Assembly (NCBI GenBank): GCA_964424335.1
Contig: CAYRIY010000119.1
Location: forward strand, 1-9,723
Direction of reading: 5' to 3'
Source: CAYRIY01 sp964424335
GTDB lineage: Bacteria > Bacillota > Limnochordia > DTU080 > RSA5
DNA length: 9,723 nt
The notes beneath the pieces were generated by a model. The model had not been told where the DNA came from. It searched no databases and worked only from the letters and a program-made list of their open reading frames with translations. Shown piece after piece: positions 7,025 through 9,723 of the stretch; position 1 is the stretch's first letter, and each line of letters opens with the position of its first letter. Both the position numbers and the translations under genes were made by a program.

Positions 7025-7945
7025 CTAGGTCGCCATGAGTCGCTCGATCCGGGCGCCGTCTGCCAGGCGCAGCCACGTGTCAAAGGTGCGCTGGCCCTCC
7101 CGCAGCCGGATGATGCGAGCGCCCCGCTCCATGTCGTCGCGCCCGTAACCGCCGTAGCCGCTCACGCGCCCGTAACACAGGCGGATCCCATAGTAGTCGC
7201 CCTCGTAGTCGTTGACGTGGTCGTGGCCGACAAAAGTCGCGACCACATCCCCTACCTCGTGCAAAGCGAGGAAAAATCCGCTGTTCAGCACCGGGGCGCA
7301 CGGCACTTCAAAGCGATTGCCAAGGCACGCTCCCGTTTCCCAGACCTCGTGGTACTCAGGCAAGGGAATGTGAAAGAACGCCAGGGCCGGCGGGGCGTAT
7401 CCAAGCTCGCTTTTGATCGCCCCCGCCGTGCGTCGATACCAGGCGACTTGGTCCTGGTGGATCCACCCGTACTTGCCGACTCCGCCCGGAGCGTAGGCGT
7501 TGGAGTCGAGGAAGTAGAGCACGGACTCCACAGCGCCCGTCCGGCCCTTGACCGTCAAATAGTAGTTGCCGACGCCCGAGACGTCCTCAGGCCCGGCCTC
7601 GGCCAAACAGTGAGCGTGGGACCTGCAGATCTCCATGAGGCGCTTGCGGTCCGCCGGGCCTTCGTCGTCGTGGTTGCCAAATACCGCCGCCCAAGGAATC
7701 CCGCGCTCCTCGATCGGCCGCAACGCTTCACGCAGCGCCTTCTCCGGATCGCTCAACTTGCGGCCGGCGATGATATCCCCGGTCAGCGCCACAAGGTCGG
7801 GACGCTCCTCGTCGAGGATCCGCTCCATGAGGTCGAGTGTCTTGAGATGACGCTCGTCGACGTAGTGGATGTGAAGGTCGGTAAACTGCAAAATCGTAAA
7901 CGTCCCGTCGTCTCGAAACCGCAGGGATCCCGCTTTCTGGCTCAC
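7025..7945 (-). CDS. Calcineurin-like metallophosphoesterase, Dcr2-like
   Basis: Two-metal phosphoesterase, 306 aa, with the full motif set in order: FTDLHIH (D23-x-H25), ALTGDII (G56-D57), FGNHDDE (G90-N91-H92-D93), FHIPLPEY (His192) and VGHDHVNDYEGD (G240-H241-D242-H243). The arrangement, in particular FHIPLPEY and GHDHVNDYEG, resembles the Dcr2/purple-acid-phosphatase-29 branch. It would hydrolyse a phosphate mono- or diester. No signal peptide: cytosolic. Start GTG 7945 is preceded by AAAGGGG at about 7 nt. It is the first gene of the cluster and is followed after 21 bp by a sulfatase, so it probably removes phosphate from the same imported compound or an intermediate. It carries its own promoter and operator upstream. 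The substrate is not deducible. Confidence 0.9.
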   Translation of the reverse strand: MSQKAGSLRFRDDGTFTILQFTDLHIHYVDERHLKTLDLMERILDEERPDLVALTGDIIAGRKLSDPEKALREALRPIEERGIPWAAVFGNHDDEGPADRKRLMEICRSHAHCLAEAGPEDVSGVGNYYLTVKGRTGAVESVLYFLDSNAYAPGGVGKYGWIHQDQVAWYRRTAGAIKSELGYAPPALAFFHIPLPEYHEVWETGACLGNRFEVPCAPVLNSGFFLALHEVGDVVATFVGHDHVNDYEGDYYGIRLCYGRVSGYGGYGRDDMERGARIIRLREGQRTFDTWLRLADGARIERLMAT

Positions 7946-7998
7946 GTGAACGCCCCTTTTTGTAAGAACCTACTGCAATCGAACCCAGCTTCATCCAG

Positions 7999-8016
7999 TA
8001 TGAAACCGGTTTCATA
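7999..8016. promoter_or_regulatory. Perfect 18-bp LacI-family-type operator palindrome
   Basis: TATGAAACCGGTTTCATA is exactly self-complementary over 18 bp, 53 bp upstream of the metallophosphoesterase GTG. The central CG step and A/T-flanked AAACCGGTTT core are typical of LacI/GalR family operators. The same core occurs twice before the binding-protein gene. It overlaps the candidate -10 box, so binding should block transcription of the operon. No regulator gene is in the window. Confidence 0.8.
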
Positions 8017-8042
8017 TACGTTTGCAGATACCTTTCGCTCAA
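8013..8042 (-). promoter_or_regulatory. Candidate sigma70-type promoter of the metallophosphoesterase-sulfatase operon
   Basis: On the minus strand, TTGAGC (8037-8042) and TATATG (8013-8018) are each 4 of 6 to consensus, with an 18-bp spacer. The -10 box overlaps the operator palindrome by 4 bp, which is the geometry expected for a repressor-controlled promoter. The hexamers alone are weak evidence. Confidence 0.4.
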
Positions 8043-8172
8043 GGAGTGCGAAACTCCTCTACGACAGACAGGCCCTCAAATATGCGATTCATCAAAAAAG
8101 TGTGGGTACACGTAACTGGTCGATGAGATGGTGACCTAGTTGAAAGTCTTGCTGAAAGAGAACTGGCTGTGC

Positions 8173-8205
8173 AGGATCAGGGGGCCGTTAGCTCCCCCTG
8201 ATCCT
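8173..8205 (-). terminator. Large perfect hairpin, possible terminator of the small exported protein gene
   Basis: AGGATCAGGGGG pairs perfectly with CCCCCTGATCCT over 12 bp around a 9-nt loop (CCGTTAGCT). It lies 66 bp past the stop of the gene at 8272-8646. Neither strand has a T-run directly after the stem, so it is not a standard intrinsic terminator; an mRNA 3'-end stabiliser is as likely. It marks the boundary between that gene and the catabolic operon. Confidence 0.5.
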
Positions 8206-8271
8206 CACCGAGCGTCAAATTCTAGTTGGTAACGAATTGCGAGCCCCGTGCGACGAGATGCCCATGCACGC

Positions 8272-8646
8272 TCACCAGGTCCTCACAATGTCCACATGGG
8301 AGCCTCGTGGGATGTTCGTACGAATTTGAAGCAGATCGAGACGTGTCATACCATCCCCGTAGTCATAGCTCTCCTCGTACACTTTGATCATAAACTCATC
8401 GTAAAAGCCACACCCCGGCCAATCCCTGTCTGGAATATAGACCGTCTCGCCCGGGGAAAGCCGAGGACTCGGATCCTCACACGGAATCCACTGTAGATGA
8501 TCTTTTTGCCAAAAAACTGAGACCACAATCTCCATGTCCGAACGATTGGTTATGGACAATACGTAGTCATCGGCGCTGACAAAAGCCCCTACGGACGCCC
8601 ACACGACGGCGGCAAGGACCGCAATCAGCATTGTGCGCTTTCTCAC
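8272..8646 (-). CDS. Small exported protein of unknown function
   Basis: 124 aa, not recognised. Residues 1-25 form a clear signal peptide (RKR, hydrophobic 6-22, cut after FVSA), leaving a mature protein of about 99 aa. This is rich in alternating hydrophobic residues (YVLSITNRSDMEIVVSVFW, then GETVYIPD), which suggests a small beta-sandwich. Cys56 and Cys79 could form a disulfide in the periplasm. The middle is acidic (YEESYDYGDG). Start GTG 8646 with GGGAGGG 7 nt upstream; the overlapping ATG at 8648 stops at once. The strong ribosome site and the signal peptide argue for a real gene. It is flanked by a terminator upstream and a hairpin downstream, so it is probably monocistronic. No link to the sulfatase cluster is evident. 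Confidence 0.75.
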   Translation of the reverse strand: MRKRTMLIAVLAAVVWASVGAFVSADDYVLSITNRSDMEIVVSVFWQKDHLQWIPCEDPSPRLSPGETVYIPDRDWPGCGFYDEFMIKVYEESYDYGDGMTRLDLLQIRTNIPRGSHVDIVRTW

Positions 8647-8805
8647 ATGAAATCCCTCCCTGAGCCCGACCCAAAAACGAGGCTCTTGTTCTATGTAGAT
8701 TTTTTATATTCCTTCGGGATTGGCAATTCCCTCCATATCGCCTATTGCTGCCTATAGGGAAACGGATATAAACCCAGCCTCCGGTTTTGAGACGTCCACG
8801 CAATG

Positions 8806-8843
8806 AAAAAGAGCTTGCCGCCTTGTATGCAGACGGCAAGCTC
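8806..8843 (-). terminator. Intrinsic terminator of the LTxxQ-protein gene
   Basis: On the minus strand GAGCTTGCCG pairs perfectly with CGGCAAGCTC (10 bp) around a 13-nt loop and is followed at once by TTTTT. It begins 33 nt past the stop at 8877. This is a textbook rho-independent terminator for the minus strand. Confidence 0.9.
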
Positions 8844-8876
8844 ATATCTTGGCGCTCACTAAAATCGGGTTTGACC

Positions 8877-9503
8877 CTACCTGTCGAGCAATTCGATGAG
8901 GATGTCTACGATCTCGAGATCCCACCCGTGCATCACGTAGAGCATCGTGGTTGCCGGCGCCGCCCTTCGCGGCATCTGTGGGGCGGGCATGGGCTCAAGT
9001 CGTGGCATTTGCCGCCTCACCTCAGGCAATCCGGGCAATTCCCTCACGTGAAGCCTTGGCGCCTGGCGCTCGCCAATAGCGGGCAGGATGCGCGCCAGCA
9101 CCTGTCGTTGCCGCTCGGTGAGGCCTGACACAAACTCAGCCGCGTTCTCGTCCGACGCGAGAGGGCGCCGCGTGGCGAGCGCGCTCAGTGCATCGTTCAC
9201 TTCGTCCAACGCTTTCCGATCGTCGGCAAGCAAGGCGTCGCGTCGCTTGGCGAGCAGACCCTCCAGCTCTGCCATCGCCGCTTCCCTGGCGTCGCGGTAA
9301 CTGCTGGCAACCTGTTTGAGCTGTTCTTTTTGCTCGGCCGTGAGCCTGAGGTCGGCGATCGTCTCAGCGACCCGGTTTTCGAGCGCGAGACGCCTCAAGT
9401 TGTCGAACCCACCCTGCTCTGCGGCTAAGCCCGGCATCAGGCTCCCCGCCACGATTCCACCTACGACGAACAACATGACCAACCATCGCGCACTACGCTT
9501 CAT
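8877..9503 (-). CDS. Exported LTxxQ-motif protein (Spy/CpxP-like)
   Basis: 208 aa. Signal peptide at 1-28 (MKRSAR, a hydrophobic stretch, cut near PGLAA). The mature part is mostly alpha-helical and highly charged, with two LTxxQ motifs: LTAEQ at 54-58 and LTERQ at 128-132. These are the hallmark of the Spy/CpxP family of periplasmic chaperones and envelope-stress or metal sensors. The helical domain is followed by a Pro/Arg/Met-rich linker (about 143-184) and a distinct C-terminal tail (MLYVMHGWDLEIVDILIELL), not part of classical Spy. Start ATG 9503 is chosen because AAGGAG lies 8 nt upstream and the longer in-frame reading to 9602 would cover the promoter. It has its own promoter and intrinsic terminator. 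Role inferred: envelope stress or protein quality control in the periplasm. Confidence 0.8.
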   Translation of the reverse strand: MKRSARWLVMLFVVGGIVAGSLMPGLAAEQGGFDNLRRLALENRVAETIADLRLTAEQKEQLKQVASSYRDAREAAMAELEGLLAKRRDALLADDRKALDEVNDALSALATRRPLASDENAAEFVSGLTERQRQVLARILPAIGERQAPRLHVRELPGLPEVRRQMPRLEPMPAPQMPRRAAPATTMLYVMHGWDLEIVDILIELLDR

Positions 9504-9511
9504 TCGCTCCG

Positions 9512-9517
9512 CTCCTT
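9512..9517 (-). promoter_or_regulatory. Ribosome binding site that selects ATG 9503
   Basis: AAGGAG 8 nt before ATG 9503. It excludes the 33-residue longer reading, which starts inside the repeat-bearing promoter and would precede the signal peptide. Confidence 0.75.
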
Positions 9518-9557
9518 TCGATCCGGCAATTGCCGATACGTGTAGGTTTTGACCTTG

Positions 9558-9602
9558 ATTATGCGGAGTCAATGTGACGGCGTCGTGACAAAGCGATGTC
9601 AA
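9558..9602 (-). promoter_or_regulatory. PhoB/OmpR-family activated promoter with three 11-bp-spaced repeats
   Basis: On the minus strand three 7-mers, TTGACAT (9596-9602), TTGTCAC (9585-9591) and CCGTCAC (9574-9580), recur at exactly 11-bp steps with 4-bp spacers. The last ends 10 bp before CATAAT (9558-9563), a 5 of 6 match to the -10 consensus, and there is no good -35 at 17 bp. This matches the known layout of a Pho box (CTGTCAT-type repeats) replacing the -35. The leader to ATG 9503 would be about 45-50 nt. The regulator could be PhoB-, CpxR- or another OmpR-family member. Confidence 0.6.
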
Positions 9603-9670
9603 ATCGATGAATTTTTTACGCGCTCCCGCCCGGCAAAAGCGCCAAGGCCTCCTGGTGCGAAAATCATCGT

Positions 9671-9723
9671 CTAAAGGCTCAAAAAGAGTCGCTTTGCTTC
9701 CGCGATGGCTTCCTTGGGATCGA
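9671..9723 (-). CDS. C-terminal end of an unidentified protein (partial)
   Basis: The only minus-strand frame here that reads like protein ends DPKEAIAEAKRLFLSL and then TAG at 9671-9673. The peptide is a plausible amphipathic C-terminal helix. The stop falls about 70 bp before the repeat-bearing promoter of the next gene, a sensible intergenic distance. Too little is present to assign a family. The gap between this stop and the promoter shows no convincing terminator. Confidence 0.4.
   Translation of the reverse strand, partial: DPKEAIAEAKRLFLSL

Larger units (their letters stand above)
7946..8271. other. 326-bp gene-free regulatory region
   Basis: No convincing coding sequence. From left to right it holds the leader of the metallophosphoesterase gene, a perfect 18-bp operator (7999-8016), a candidate promoter (8013-8042), a short stem AGGAGT-GCGAA-ACTCCT (about 8042-8058), about 110 bp in which I see nothing, and a large hairpin (8173-8205). 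It is more AT-rich than the flanking genes. Confidence 0.6.

Noticed and set aside
6083..8134. Very long open frame (683 codons) on the plus strand
   Set aside because: It runs antisense through a sulfatase and the metallophosphoesterase, both with complete catalytic motifs, and its translation is Arg/Val/Pro-rich without any domain. It is a by-product of GC-rich codon use on the other strand.
8781..8788. CCGGTTTT half-site upstream of the small exported gene
   Set aside because: Only one arm is present, without inverted partner, so I do not place this gene in the regulon.
8567..8845. 92-codon minus-strand open frame
   Set aside because: It starts inside the intrinsic terminator, crosses the leader of the small exported gene and is out of frame with it.
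8877..9602. Longer reading of the LTxxQ protein from 9602
   Set aside because: Its extra 33 residues precede a proper signal peptide and coincide with the promoter repeats and -10 box.
1..9723. tRNA, rRNA, CRISPR arrays, insertion sequences, integrases
   Set aside because: I found no cloverleaf, repeat-spacer pattern, transposase reading frame or terminal inverted repeat.

Overview
The window comes from a GC-rich bacterium that I cannot name from sequence alone. Every gene I accept reads on the minus strand, so the biological order runs from high to low coordinates. The solute-binding proteins and two other exported proteins have classical signal peptides ending in A-x-A-like sites, with no lipobox cysteine. 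This suits a diderm with a periplasm, although it does not prove one. Shine-Dalgarno sites are strong and several starts are GTG. The genes fit a glycan-using member of an uncultured lineage (Armatimonadota, Hydrogenedentota, Limnochordia and PVC-like groups are all possible).

Right end (8017-9723): the last codons of an unidentified gene, then an exported LTxxQ-motif protein of the Spy/CpxP type with its own promoter and a textbook intrinsic terminator. Its promoter carries three 7-bp repeats at an exact 11-bp period, 10 bp upstream of a CATAAT box, which is the layout of a PhoB/OmpR-family activated promoter. Next comes a small exported protein of unknown function, followed by a large perfect hairpin.

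Centre and left (1-8016): a catabolic cluster. In order of transcription it holds a Dcr2-like metallophosphoesterase, two CxPxR sulfatases, an ABC sugar-binding protein broken by a one-base frameshift, a Gfo/Idh/MocA oxidoreductase, a second intact ABC sugar-binding protein, and the start of a third CxPxR sulfatase. None of the hydrolases has a signal peptide, whereas both binding proteins do. The simplest reading is that sulfated (perhaps also phosphorylated) small glycans are captured outside, imported by an ABC transporter whose permeases lie outside the window, and desulfated and oxidised in the cytosol.

The cluster appears to be controlled by a LacI-family repressor that is not in the window. 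A perfect 18-bp palindrome, TATGAAACCGGTTTCATA, overlaps a plausible promoter ahead of the metallophosphoesterase. Two closely related sites, plus a degenerate third, sit in the 186-bp gap ahead of the first binding protein. The shared operator makes the whole left and centre one regulon.
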